From NCBI GenBank assembly GCA_963717765.1, contig CAVQWX010000002.1:248001-312000 (forward strand): a stretch of 64,000 nt of DNA, read 5' to 3'. The stretch comes from JACDER01 sp963717765 (GTDB taxonomy: Bacteria > Actinomycetota > Thermoleophilia > Gaiellales > Gaiellaceae). How positions within the stretch are numbered: position 1 is the stretch's first letter; each line of letters opens with the position of its first letter. Shown here one piece after another: positions 16,333 to 24,962 of the stretch. The notes under the pieces were generated by a model. That model was not told the origin of the DNA, made no database searches, and saw only the letters and a program-made list of their open reading frames with translations. Position numbers and translations under genes: made by a program.

Positions 16333-17561
16333 TCCCGCTCTCGCTCGACGAGGTGGCCGGGCTCGACCTCGGGGAGCTCGTTCTCCGGGAGGGCGCAGCC
16401 GAGATCACGGGCGTTCAGGTCGACTCCCGGCGCGTCTCGAACGGCGACCTCTTCGTCGCGGTCGGCCAGGGCGACCGGTTCGTGGAGGACGCGCTCGAGC
16501 GTGGCGCCGCCGCCACGCTCGTCCCCCGCGACGTGTTCGCCGCGATGGCCGCGCTCGGCCGCGCCGTCCGCGCACGCTCGCAGGCGCGAGTCGTGGCCAT
16601 CACCGGGTCGTACGGCAAGACGACGACCAAGGACATCCTCGCCTCCATCGCGATCCCGCAACGGCCGACGGTCGCCGCGGAGCGGAGCTTCAACAACGAG
16701 ATCGGCGTCCCCCTGACGCTCTGCCGGCTCGAGCCCCGGACCGAGATCTGCATCACCGAGCTGGCGATGCGCGGGTTCGGGCAGATCGCCGAGCTGGCCG
16801 AGCTGACGCGGCCCGAGATCGGGGTCGTCGTCACCATCGGGCCCGTCCATCTGGAGAAAGTGGGAACGCTGGAGGGCGTCGTGCGCGCCAAGAGCGAGCT
16901 CGTCGAGGCGCTGCCGGCGGGAGGCACGGCAATCGTGCCGGCGGACTTCCCCGTCGAGCGGGACGATCTCGACGTCGTGCGGATCGGGGATGACGTCCGC
17001 GTCGAGTCCTTCGACCCGCCGCACCTGCGCACGACGCTCGGCGAGGTCGAGGTCAGCTTTGCTGCGCGTCACCTCGCCGTGAACGGGCTGTGCGCACTGG
17101 CCGCCGCGCGCGCGCTCGGCCTGGAGCTCCCGTCCCGCCTGGAGGTCGAGTTCGCCGGCTGGCGCAACCAGGAGCAGCAGCTCGCCGGCGGCGGCCTGCT
17201 CATCAACGACGCGTGGAACGCGAATCCGATCTCCATGCGCGCGGCGCTCGAGCACCTGCGCGAGCGCGCTGGCGACCGGCGCACCGTGGCGGTGCTGGGC
17301 GAGATGGCCGAGCTCGGCGATTACGCAGCGGAGGGGCACCGCGAGGTCGCGGCTGCGATCGCCGAGATCGCGCCGGACATCGTAATCGCGGTCGGTCCGC
17401 TCGCTCGTGCCTATGGCGGCCGCTGGGTCGCCGACCGGGAGGCGGCGCTCGAGCTGCTGCGCGAGGAGCTCCGGCCTGGCGACTGCGTCCTCCTCAAGGG
17501 CGCGCGCGTGCTGGAGCTCGACCGGCTGGCCGAGGAACTCGTGCCGGTCGAGGCCTCCTAG
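16329..17561 (+). CDS. murF: UDP-MurNAc-tripeptide:D-Ala-D-Ala ligase
   Basis: 410 residues. ATP loop AITGSYGKTTTKDILA, FNNEIGVPLTLCRL, ITELAMRGFGQIAELAEL and the C-terminal domain with INDAWNANPISMRAAL and VLGEMAELGDY are the family motifs. Adds the terminal dipeptide to give the pentapeptide precursor used by MraY. GTG start in a GTGA overlap with murE. No ddl gene is seen in the cluster, so the dipeptide must be made elsewhere. Confidence 0.95.
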   Translation: MIPLSLDEVAGLDLGELVLREGAAEITGVQVDSRRVSNGDLFVAVGQGDRFVEDALERGAAATLVPRDVFAAMAALGRAVRARSQARVVAITGSYGKTTTKDILASIAIPQRPTVAAERSFNNEIGVPLTLCRLEPRTEICITELAMRGFGQIAELAELTRPEIGVVVTIGPVHLEKVGTLEGVVRAKSELVEALPAGGTAIVPADFPVERDDLDVVRIGDDVRVESFDPPHLRTTLGEVEVSFAARHLAVNGLCALAAARALGLELPSRLEVEFAGWRNQEQQLAGGGLLINDAWNANPISMRAALEHLRERAGDRRTVAVLGEMAELGDYAAEGHREVAAAIAEIAPDIVIAVGPLARAYGGRWVADREAALELLREELRPGDCVLLKGARVLELDRLAEELVPVEAS

Positions 17562-18580
17562 TGGTCCGAGTTCTCGCCGCCGCCGTCATTGCGATGGTGA
17601 TCGCGATCGTCGTGGGGCCGCGCTTCATTGCGTTCCTCCGCCGCAAGGAGTACGGCCAGCACATCCGCGAGGAAGGGCCGCAACATCACGTCGTCAAGCA
17701 GGGGACGCCGGTGATGGGCGGCGTTCTGATCATGATCGCGATGTCCGTCGGGTTCCTCGCGATGAGCAAGTACACGCTCCCGGCGCTCACCGTCTTCGGC
17801 GTGACGCTCGCCTGCGCTGCGATCGGCTTCGCGGACGACTTCATCAAGCTGACCCACCGGCGCTCGCTCGGTCTCTCCGGCCGGTGGAAGCTCCTCCTCC
17901 TCGGAGCGGTAACGGTCGGGCTCGGCTTCGCGGCGCACGACCTCGACTACAAGACGTCGATCTACATCCCGATCATCAACGTCAACGCCGAGCTGTCGTG
18001 GTTCTGGTACGTCCTCGTCTTCCTCATCCTGGCCGGCGCGGCCAACGGCGTGAATCTCACCGACGGCATCGACGGGCTCGCCGCCGGCACGGGGATCATC
18101 GCCGTCGTCTGCTTCACCGCGATCAACGTGCTGACCTACATCCGCACGGGCAGCGGCGACCTGAACGCGGTCGACCTCGCCATCCTCGGCGGCGCGCTCG
18201 CGGGCGCCTCGATCGGGTTCTTATGGTTCAACGCCTTTCCGGCGGAGGTGTTCATGGGCGACACCGGCGCGATGGGAATCGGCGGTGCGCTCGCCGGGTT
18301 CGCCGTCTTCGCCAAGGTCGAGGTGCTGCTGCTCGTCATCGGCGGGATCTTCCTGATCGAGGCGCTGTCGGTGATCCTGCAGGTGGCGACCTTCAAGTTC
18401 TGGGGGAAGCGCGTCTTCCTGATGGCGCCCATCCACCACCACTTCGAGATGAAGGCGTGGTCCGAGACGAAGATCATGGTGCGCTTCTGGATCGTCGCGG
18501 CCATCCTCGCCGCCGGGGCCTTCGCCGTGTACTACCAGTACTTCTTCGATTTCCACCCCGAACTCTTCCACAAGAAGTAG
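17561..18580 (+). CDS. mraY: Phospho-N-acetylmuramoyl-pentapeptide transferase MraY
   Basis: 339 residues, about ten membrane helices. Makes lipid I from UDP-MurNAc-pentapeptide and undecaprenyl phosphate. Motifs: the substrate-binding GTPVMGG, the catalytic ADDFIKL (double Asp), NLTDGIDGLAAGT, and FMGDTGAMGIGGAL; the loop MAPIHHHFEMKAWSE carries the conserved His cluster. The GTG start shares its first G with the murF stop codon (TAGTG). Confidence 0.96.
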   Translation: MVRVLAAAVIAMVIAIVVGPRFIAFLRRKEYGQHIREEGPQHHVVKQGTPVMGGVLIMIAMSVGFLAMSKYTLPALTVFGVTLACAAIGFADDFIKLTHRRSLGLSGRWKLLLLGAVTVGLGFAAHDLDYKTSIYIPIINVNAELSWFWYVLVFLILAGAANGVNLTDGIDGLAAGTGIIAVVCFTAINVLTYIRTGSGDLNAVDLAILGGALAGASIGFLWFNAFPAEVFMGDTGAMGIGGALAGFAVFAKVEVLLLVIGGIFLIEALSVILQVATFKFWGKRVFLMAPIHHHFEMKAWSETKIMVRFWIVAAILAAGAFAVYYQYFFDFHPELFHKK

Positions 18581-19794
18581 TGGACGGCGAGCGCGCTCTG
18601 GTCGTCGGTCTGGGAGTCACCGGCCGCGCCGCCGCGCTTGCCCTCGCGGCGCGCGGATGGACGGTGCGCGCGGCCGACCGGCGGCCCGGCGCGGATGCCG
18701 GGAGGCTTGCCGAGGCGGGTGTCGAAGTCCTGCTCGGGAACGAGGAGGAGGATTTGCTGCAGGACGTCGACGTTGTCGTGAAGAGCCCAGGAGTGCCGGG
18801 CGAGGCGCCGCCGGTGGCGGCCGCGCGAGCGTGCGGCGTCCCGGTCTGGAGCGAGCTCGAGCTCGGCTGGCGGTTGCTCCCCGGGAACCCGATCGTCGGC
18901 GTCACGGGCACGAAGGGGAAGACGACGACCGTGCGGCTGCTGGGCGCGATGTTCGACGCGGCGGGACGGGAGGCGGTGCTCGCGGGCAACGAGCACACGC
19001 CGCTGAGCGAGGTCGCGCTCTCGGTCGAGGCGGGCACGTGGATCGTGTGCGAAGTGTCGAGCTTCGCGCTCGAGGACGTCCACGACTTCAGCTGTGAGGT
19101 CGCCGTCCTGCTGAACGTCGAGCCCGACCACCTCGACCGGCACGCCGATTTCGAGGCGTATCGTGCCGCCAAGCTGCGCATCCTCGAGCGCGCGAACACG
19201 AAGATCGTGCCGCGCGGCTCGGGGCTCGAAGGGATGGAGTTCGGCGCCGACGACATCCTTCCCGCCGAACCGCTCCTGCCGGGCCGACACAACCGCGAGA
19301 ACGCTGCGGCCGCCACCGCGGCTGCGCGCTCCGCCGGTATCGACGACGGTGCGATCGCCGACGCCCTGCGCTCGTTCGCGGGCGTCCCACACCGGCTGGA
19401 GGCAGTGCGGGTCTTGCGCGGCGTCCGATTCGTCAACGACTCCAAGGCGACGAACGTCGCCGCCGCCGTCCGCGCGCTCGAGACATACGCGAACGACCCG
19501 GTGCACGTCATCCTCGGAGGCTCGTCGAAGAGCGAGGACTTCTCCCCGCTCGCGGCCGCGGTCGGGCCGAACGTCCGCTCCGTCCATTTGATCGGAGACG
19601 AGGCCGGCCGTCTGGGCGCGCTTATCGAAAGTGACGTCGACGAAACGCTCGACCGTGCCGTCGCACATGCCGCATCCCTCGCCGCTGCGGGGGATGTCGT
19701 CCTGCTCTCGCCTGCGTGTGCCAGCTACGACCAGTTCCGCAACTTCGAGGAGCGCGGCGACGCGTTCCGCCGGATCGTGGAGGCGCTTCCGTGA
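18580..19794 (+). CDS. murD: UDP-MurNAc-L-alanine:D-glutamate ligase
   Basis: 404 residues from a GTG that shares one base with the mraY stop. Rossmann start ALVVGLGVTGRAAALAL, ATP loop GVTGTKGKTTTVRLLG, EVSSFALEDV, NVEPDHLDRHADFEAYRAAK and the C-terminal NDSKATNVAAAVRAL with LSPACASYDQF. The central domain is compressed relative to the usual 430-450 residues, in the region after the YRAAK lysine. It ends in a GTGA overlap with ftsW. Confidence 0.94.
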   Translation: MDGERALVVGLGVTGRAAALALAARGWTVRAADRRPGADAGRLAEAGVEVLLGNEEEDLLQDVDVVVKSPGVPGEAPPVAAARACGVPVWSELELGWRLLPGNPIVGVTGTKGKTTTVRLLGAMFDAAGREAVLAGNEHTPLSEVALSVEAGTWIVCEVSSFALEDVHDFSCEVAVLLNVEPDHLDRHADFEAYRAAKLRILERANTKIVPRGSGLEGMEFGADDILPAEPLLPGRHNRENAAAATAAARSAGIDDGAIADALRSFAGVPHRLEAVRVLRGVRFVNDSKATNVAAAVRALETYANDPVHVILGGSSKSEDFSPLAAAVGPNVRSVHLIGDEAGRLGALIESDVDETLDRAVAHAASLAAAGDVVLLSPACASYDQFRNFEERGDAFRRIVEALP

Positions 19795-21008
19795 AGCGCG
19801 CGCAGCTCGACGTCCAGATCCTCGTCCTCGTCACGCTCGCGCTCGTCGCGTTCGGCCTCGTCATGGTGTACAGCGCCACCTCGGCGTCGGCGACCATCTC
19901 GAACGGCGACCCGAACTCGTATCTGAAGCGACAGGGGATCTACGCCGCAATCGGCCTCGTCCTCCTGTTCGTCTTCTCGCGTATCAGCTTCCGGTCGCTG
20001 AGGAAGCTCGCGCCGATGCTCGTGGTCGGGAGCCTCGTGCTGTGCGTCGCGGTGCTCGTGCTGGGGACGGCGGTCAACGGCGCGCGCCGCTGGATCTCGT
20101 TCGGGCCGATCGTGTTCCAGCCCTCGGAGCTCTCCAAGCTCGCGCTCGCCGTCTGGGCGGCCTGGTTCCTCAGCCGCCGGGGGGCTCCGCAGACGCTGAA
20201 ACAGCTGGCGCGGCCGATCGGGCTGCTCGTGGGGATCTTCTGTGTTCTCCTCCTGGCCGAGCCCGACCTGGGGACCGCGATCGCGCTTGTCCTCATGCTC
20301 ATCGGGATGCTCGCCGTGGCGGGCACCCCCGGCAGGACGCTGCTCACCGCCGGGACGATCGTGACGGTGCTCGGCGTCGCCGCCGCCTGGTTCGAGCCGT
20401 ACCGCCGCGCCCGCATCTTCAGCTTCATCAACCCGTGGGGCGACTCGCAGGGCGCGGGCTATCAGACGGTGCAGGCGATGATCGGCCTCGGCTCCGGTGG
20501 GATCTTCGGCACCGGGCTCGGGCACAGCGTCGAGAAGATCTTCTACCTCCCCGAAGCGCACACGGACATGATCTTTGCCGTCATCGGCGAGGAGCTCGGT
20601 CTGGTCGGCTCGATGGGGCTGATCGCCGCGTACGTCGCCTTCGCCTATGCGGGGCTGAGAATCGCGCTCCGCTGCACCGATCCCTTCGGCAAGACGCTTG
20701 CGGCCGGGCTCGTGACGCTCGTCTGCGCCCAGGCCGCCGTCAATCTCGCCGCTGTCCTCGGGCTCGCTCCGCTCACCGGGATCCCGCTTCCGTTCGTCTC
20801 CTACGGCGGCTCGAGCCTGGTCGTCGCGCTCATAGCCGTCGGCATCCTCCTTAACATCGGTCGCGATCGTGAAGCAGAACGAGCAGCTCGCCTGTCTGAT
20901 CGCAGCCGGGGGGACGGCTGGGCATACGACACCGGCACTGGCGATCGCGGACGCCCTGCGGAGGCGCAGCGTGCTCGTGACCTTCGCCGGGTCGCCCGAT
21001 CGGGCTGA
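19791..21008 (+). CDS. ftsW: Peptidoglycan glycosyltransferase FtsW
   Basis: 405 residues, SEDS family, ten membrane helices. Conserved segments: GARRWISFG, FQPSELSKLALAVWAAW, the catalytic-region LLLAEPDLGTA, GYQTVQAMIGLGSGGIFGTGLG, LPEAHTDMIFAVIGEELG and the end PLPFVSYGGSSLV. It polymerises septal glycan with FtsI. The C-terminal tail after GRDREAE is low-complexity and lies inside the murG gene: the two frames overlap by 140 nt. Confidence 0.95.
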   Translation: MKRAQLDVQILVLVTLALVAFGLVMVYSATSASATISNGDPNSYLKRQGIYAAIGLVLLFVFSRISFRSLRKLAPMLVVGSLVLCVAVLVLGTAVNGARRWISFGPIVFQPSELSKLALAVWAAWFLSRRGAPQTLKQLARPIGLLVGIFCVLLLAEPDLGTAIALVLMLIGMLAVAGTPGRTLLTAGTIVTVLGVAAAWFEPYRRARIFSFINPWGDSQGAGYQTVQAMIGLGSGGIFGTGLGHSVEKIFYLPEAHTDMIFAVIGEELGLVGSMGLIAAYVAFAYAGLRIALRCTDPFGKTLAAGLVTLVCAQAAVNLAAVLGLAPLTGIPLPFVSYGGSSLVVALIAVGILLNIGRDREAERAARLSDRSRGDGWAYDTGTGDRGRPAEAQRARDLRRVARSG

Positions 21009-21954
21009 GGCCCGCCTCGTCCCGGCGGCCGGTTACGAGCTCGACACGTTCAGGGTCTCGGGCATCGCGCGCAAGCCCGGCGCGGCCATGGCGCGTTCGC
21101 TGCTCGTCGCCGCCCGCGCACCTGTCGCATGCGGGCGGATCATCGAGCGTCGCCGGCCCGACGTGGTGCTCGGTGGAGGAGGCTACGTCGCCGGCCCGAT
21201 GGTCTACGCCGCCTGGCGCCGCCACGTCCCTGCCGCGCTGACCGAGGCCGATGCGCATCTCGGCCTGGCCAACCGGCTGGCCGCACCATTCGCGAAGCGC
21301 GTCTTCCTCGCTTATCCGATCGAAGGGCGGCCAGGGCCGAAGTACCGAGTCGTCGGCCGTCCGGTTCCGCACGTGGAACGACCGTCCCGTGAGGATGCCC
21401 GCCGCCGTTTCGGGCTCCCCGTCGAGGGGCCGGTCCTGCTCGTCTTCGGCGGCTCGCAGGGGGCGCAAGCCCTCAACGAGGCCGCCCTCGACTTCTTCGG
21501 TTCTCGACCGGAGGGCTCCGGTCCAGTCGTCCTCCACCTCTGCGGAGAGAGGTACGTAGAAGAGCTTCGGCCGTGCGTTGCCCGCTCTGACTACGTCCTA
21601 CTTCCCTGGACAGAGGACTTCGCCGGCGCGCTCGCCGCCTGCGATCTCGTTTTCGCACGCGCCGGAGGCTCGATCTGGGAGGTCGCGGCTGCCGGAAAGC
21701 CCGCCGTCCTCGTCCCTTCGCCGAACGTGACCGCCGACCACCAGACGAAGAACGCGCGCTACTTCGAGCGGGGCGGCGGCGCGGTCGTGGTCCCCGAGCC
21801 AGAGGTCGGCCGCGCCGAGCACGCCATCCACGCGCTGCTCGAGGACGAGGGGCGCCGGGTGAGGATGGGGGAGGCCATGCTCGCGCTCGCCCGTCCGGAC
21901 GCTGCCGACGTCATCGCCGAGGAGCTGATCGCGCTTGCCCGCTCTGGCTGGTAG
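20869..21954 (+). CDS. murG: UDP-GlcNAc:lipid I N-acetylglucosaminyltransferase MurG
   Basis: 361 residues, GT-B fold. The N-terminal Gly loop AAGGTAGHTTPALAIADAL binds the lipid phosphate; VLGGGGYVAGP, VFGGSQGAQALNEA and the C-terminal LVFARAGGSIWEVAAAGKPAVLVP bind UDP-GlcNAc. Makes lipid II. GTG start at 20869; it cannot be placed much later without losing the Gly loop, so the 140-nt overlap with ftsW is real on this reading. Overlaps murC by 20 nt. Confidence 0.95.
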   Translation: MKQNEQLACLIAAGGTAGHTTPALAIADALRRRSVLVTFAGSPDRAEARLVPAAGYELDTFRVSGIARKPGAAMARSLLVAARAPVACGRIIERRRPDVVLGGGGYVAGPMVYAAWRRHVPAALTEADAHLGLANRLAAPFAKRVFLAYPIEGRPGPKYRVVGRPVPHVERPSREDARRRFGLPVEGPVLLVFGGSQGAQALNEAALDFFGSRPEGSGPVVLHLCGERYVEELRPCVARSDYVLLPWTEDFAGALAACDLVFARAGGSIWEVAAAGKPAVLVPSPNVTADHQTKNARYFERGGGAVVVPEPEVGRAEHAIHALLEDEGRRVRMGEAMLALARPDAADVIAEELIALARSGW

Positions 21955-23116
21955 GAAAATCTTCATCGTCGGAGTCGGCGGCGCCGGCATGAGCGCGTAC
22001 GCGCTGCTCGCGCACGCCTGGGGCGCCGAGGTGGCCGGGTGGGACCGCAACGACACTTCCTATGCGGAGCGCGTCCGTGCCGCCGGCATCCCCGTCGTGA
22101 TCTCGGCCGAGCCGGAGACTCCGGCGGGCTGGGAGGTCTTCGTCTCGAGCGCGTACGACTTTCCCGGCCGCGCCCGCGCCGAGCTTCTGGCCGAGCTGGT
22201 CTCGCTCCGGCGGTCGGTCGTCGTCTCGGGGACGCACGGCAAGACGACGACGGCCGCGATGATCGCGTACTGCCTTTCGCGGCTCGGCCGCGATCCCGCC
22301 TTCCTGATCGGAGGCGAGATTCCGCAGCTCGGCGGGAACGCCGGCGCGGGGGAGGGGTGGCTGGTCGCCGAGGGCGACGAATCGGACCGGACGGTCGAGC
22401 GGCTGCGGTCCGAGATCGGCGTCGTGACCAACGTCGAGCTCGACCATCACACGACGTTCTCGTCCCAGGCCGAGGTCGACGCCATGTTCGAGCGCTGGCT
22501 CGCGAACGTTCCACACGCGGTGCGCGGCTGGGAGCTCGAGCCCGCCGACATCCCGCTGGCCCTGCGGGGGGAGCACAACCGGAGGAACGCTGCCTGTGCG
22601 CTCGCCGCCCTCGAGCTGTGCGAGGTCGATCCCTCCGACGCCGCGCCGGTGCTCGCGGAGTTCCGCGGCGCGGGACGGCGCTTCGAGCTCGTCGGGGAGC
22701 CGCGCGGTATCGCGGTCTACGACGACTACGCGCACCATCCGAGCGAGGTGGACGCGGCGATCGCGGCAGCCCTCGAGACCGCGTCCGGGCGTGTAATCGC
22801 CGCGTTCCAGCCGCACCTCTACTCGCGGACGCGCCACCTTGCGCATGAGTTCGCAGTCGCGCTGTCCCGTGCCGACGCCGTTTGCGTCACCGAGATCTAC
22901 GCTGCGCGCGAGGAGCCGGTCGAGGGCGTGAGCGGCAAGCTGGTGGTGCAGGCGCTGGCCGAGGTGCGCCCGGGCGCGACCCTGGGCTGGACGCCGAGCC
23001 TCGACGACGCTGTCTCGTTCGTGGCCGCTCGCGCAGAGCCGGGAGACGTCGCCCTGACCATCGGCGCGGGGGACATCGACTCCGCAGCGCGTCGGCTCGT
23101 CGAGGTGCTGGCATGA
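21935..23116 (+). CDS. murC: UDP-N-acetylmuramate:L-alanine ligase
   Basis: 393 residues from a TTG that overlaps the murG end. FIVGVGGAGMSAYALLAHAWG, ATP loop VVSGTHGKTTTAAMIAYCL, LVAEGDESDRT, VTNVELDHHTTF and the C-terminal YDDYAHHPSEVDAAI and FQPHLYSRTRHL are the family signatures. Most MurC proteins have 450-490 residues; the shortage lies in the central domain between the HHTTF region and LALRGEHNRRNA. All key motifs are present, so activity is expected. ATGA overlap with murB. Confidence 0.94.
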   Translation: MPALAGRKIFIVGVGGAGMSAYALLAHAWGAEVAGWDRNDTSYAERVRAAGIPVVISAEPETPAGWEVFVSSAYDFPGRARAELLAELVSLRRSVVVSGTHGKTTTAAMIAYCLSRLGRDPAFLIGGEIPQLGGNAGAGEGWLVAEGDESDRTVERLRSEIGVVTNVELDHHTTFSSQAEVDAMFERWLANVPHAVRGWELEPADIPLALRGEHNRRNAACALAALELCEVDPSDAAPVLAEFRGAGRRFELVGEPRGIAVYDDYAHHPSEVDAAIAAALETASGRVIAAFQPHLYSRTRHLAHEFAVALSRADAVCVTEIYAAREEPVEGVSGKLVVQALAEVRPGATLGWTPSLDDAVSFVAARAEPGDVALTIGAGDIDSAARRLVEVLA

Positions 23117-23989
23117 AGATCGAGGAGGGTGTAGAGCTCCGCAGGCTGACGACGATTGGGACGGGCGGCCCCGCGCGCGCCTTCGCCCGGCCCGAGACGA
23201 TCGAGGAGCTCCAGCAACTGCTTCGCTGGGCAGACGAGCACGACCTACCCGTCGCGCCGGTCGGGCTCGGATCGAATCTTCTGGCGGCCGATGACGGCTT
23301 CGAAGGGCTCGTGCTGAAGCTCGCAGGCGACTTGGCGAAGGTCGAGAGCGCTGATTCCCGGCGGTTGTTCGCGGGCGGAGGGGCGCCCCTCGCCGTGTGC
23401 CTTCACCGCGCACGGGAAGCAGAGCTCGGCGGCCTCGAATTCGCGTGTGCCATTCCCGGGACGGCCGGGGGCGGGGTATGGATGAACGCCGGAGCCTACG
23501 GTGGAGAAATTGCCGGAGTGATGGCAAGCGCACTCGTGGTGGATGCAAAGAGCGCCCGCTGGCTGGTTCCCTCGCAACTGGGGATGGACTACCGCCGCTC
23601 GAACCTCCGTCCGGGCCAAATCGTGGCGACGGTCGAGTTCCAGTTGACGCCGCGGCCGCTCGACGAGATCAAGCAGATCGTCGCGGGGATGCAGGGGCAG
23701 AGGAAAGACGCCCAGCCGACGAACAAGCGCACGTTCGGCAGCGTGTTCAAGAACCCGGAGCACGACCTGTCCGCCGGCCGGATGCTCGAGGCGTGTGGGT
23801 TGCGCGGGCACCGGATCGGCGGCGCGCAGATCTCGCCGCGCCACGCGAATTTCATCGAGAACGCGGACGCGGCGCTCACCGCCGATGCACTCGCGCTCAT
23901 GGTCGAGGCTCGCCGGCGGGCGCGACGAGCAGTTCGGTGTCGAGCTCGAGCACGAAGTCCAGCTGCTGGGCGTGGCGTTTCCCAGGTAG
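23113..23989 (+). CDS. murB: UDP-N-acetylenolpyruvoylglucosamine reductase, frameshifted near the 3' end
   Basis: FAD-dependent reductase making UDP-MurNAc. Motifs in the first 268 residues: TTIGTGGPARAFARP, VGLGSNLLAADDGFEG, AIPGTAGGGVWMNAGAYGGE and GSVFKNPE, then GRMLEACGLRGHRIGGAQ. Around 23911-23924 the reading frame changes: the expected end DEQFGVELEHEVQLLG is encoded one frame over and stops at 23989, whereas the original frame runs on as nonsense to 24474. One extra G in the GGG at 23918-23920 explains it. Assembly error is the simplest reading for an essential gene. Confidence 0.88.
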
Positions 23990-24020
23990 GACCCTCTTCG
24001 CCGGCGGCGAAGAGATACAC

Positions 24021-24839
24021 GTGTCGGGAGAGGCCCGGATATCCACGCGGGTGGACGCCGGCGTGGTCGTCCTCCCGCAGCCTGCGCCCAGACGGCGCGT
24101 CGATCTCCGCCGCATCGCGCCGAGTGGCCGCGTCACGGCGATCACGCTCATCGTGGTCGCCCTTGCCGCCGGCGTCTACCTCCTTGCCCGCGAGAGCTCC
24201 CTCTTCGCGGTCGATCGCATCGACGTACGCGGAGCTCCGGCCTCGGTCGCAGGCCAGGTACGGGCAGCGCTCGCGCCGTTCCACGGGTCGAGTCTGGTCA
24301 CGCTGGACGGAGCCGGCGTCGAGCGGCGGCTGGCTGCGCTTCCGGTGGTGGCCGGGGCGCGCTACGACCGTGATTTTCCGCACACGCTCCGCGTCTTCGT
24401 CACCCCCGAGCGGGCAGTCGCAGTCCTCCGCAGGGGAGCTGATTCCTGGCTCGTCTCGGCGCGCGCGCGCGTGATCTCGAGCCTTCCGAAGGGAGAGCGG
24501 ACCGACCTCCCTCGCATCTGGCTGCAGGGCACTGTCTCCGTCTCCCCGGGAGGAACGCTTTCCGGGGATCCGGCGCGGGCCGTGACGGCCGCGGCGCCGC
24601 TCTGGCATAGCCTCCTCAGCCGCCGCGTCGAAACCGTCCGCGCAGCGACCGACGAGCTGACGCTCGTGCTCCGTTCGGGCCTCGAGCTCCACCTTGGGGA
24701 CGCGACGAATCTTCCGCTCAAGCTCGCTGTCGGAGCGAGGATCGCGGCCAGCGCTACCCGCGTCACCGGCTATATCGACCTGACGGTTCCGGACCGCCCG
24801 GTGAGCAAGCTCAACCCTAAACCCGAACATTTAGGTTGA
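24021..24839 (+). CDS. ftsQ: Cell division protein FtsQ/DivIB
   Basis: 272 residues: cytoplasmic N-terminus rich in Arg, one membrane helix (VTAITLIVVALAAGVYLLA), then a POTRA domain (SSLFAVDRIDVRGAP) and the beta domain (DRDFPHTLRVFVTPERAVAVL, then a later IDLTVPDRPVSK). Connects FtsL/FtsB to the ring. GTG 24021 was taken as start because it opens the first segment lacking similarity to murB. The final codons lie within a hairpin. Confidence 0.88.
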   Translation: MSGEARISTRVDAGVVVLPQPAPRRRVDLRRIAPSGRVTAITLIVVALAAGVYLLARESSLFAVDRIDVRGAPASVAGQVRAALAPFHGSSLVTLDGAGVERRLAALPVVAGARYDRDFPHTLRVFVTPERAVAVLRRGADSWLVSARARVISSLPKGERTDLPRIWLQGTVSVSPGGTLSGDPARAVTAAAPLWHSLLSRRVETVRAATDELTLVLRSGLELHLGDATNLPLKLAVGARIAASATRVTGYIDLTVPDRPVSKLNPKPEHLG

Positions 24840-24840
24840 G
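24810..24840 (+). terminator. Hairpin over the ftsQ stop codon
   Basis: CTCAACCCTAAA (24810-24821) pairs with TTTAGGTTGAG (24830-24840) leaving one bulged C and an 8-nt loop. The TGA stop of ftsQ (24837-24839) is inside the right arm. No T-run follows, so it may be an attenuator or partial terminator that separates ftsZ expression from the upstream cluster. Confidence 0.45.
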
Positions 24841-24861
24841 GGTTTAAGCTCTGGTATTCTG

Positions 24862-24890
24862 TTGACAAACCGGGATACTCCGCATACGCT
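24862..24890 (+). promoter_or_regulatory. Promoter for ftsZ
   Basis: TTGACA (24862-24867), a perfect -35 consensus, is followed after exactly 17 nt by TACGCT (24885-24890). It would start transcription about 65 nt before ftsZ, giving ftsZ its own supply besides read-through from the dcw cluster. The 117-nt gap between ftsQ and ftsZ is the longest inside the cluster. Confidence 0.65.
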
Positions 24891-24962
24891 GGTGTGCGGA
24901 GGAGGCTCGATAACCATCAACTCTCCGGTATACGTTGAGGTCGAGTCTAGTCGAGAGTGACA

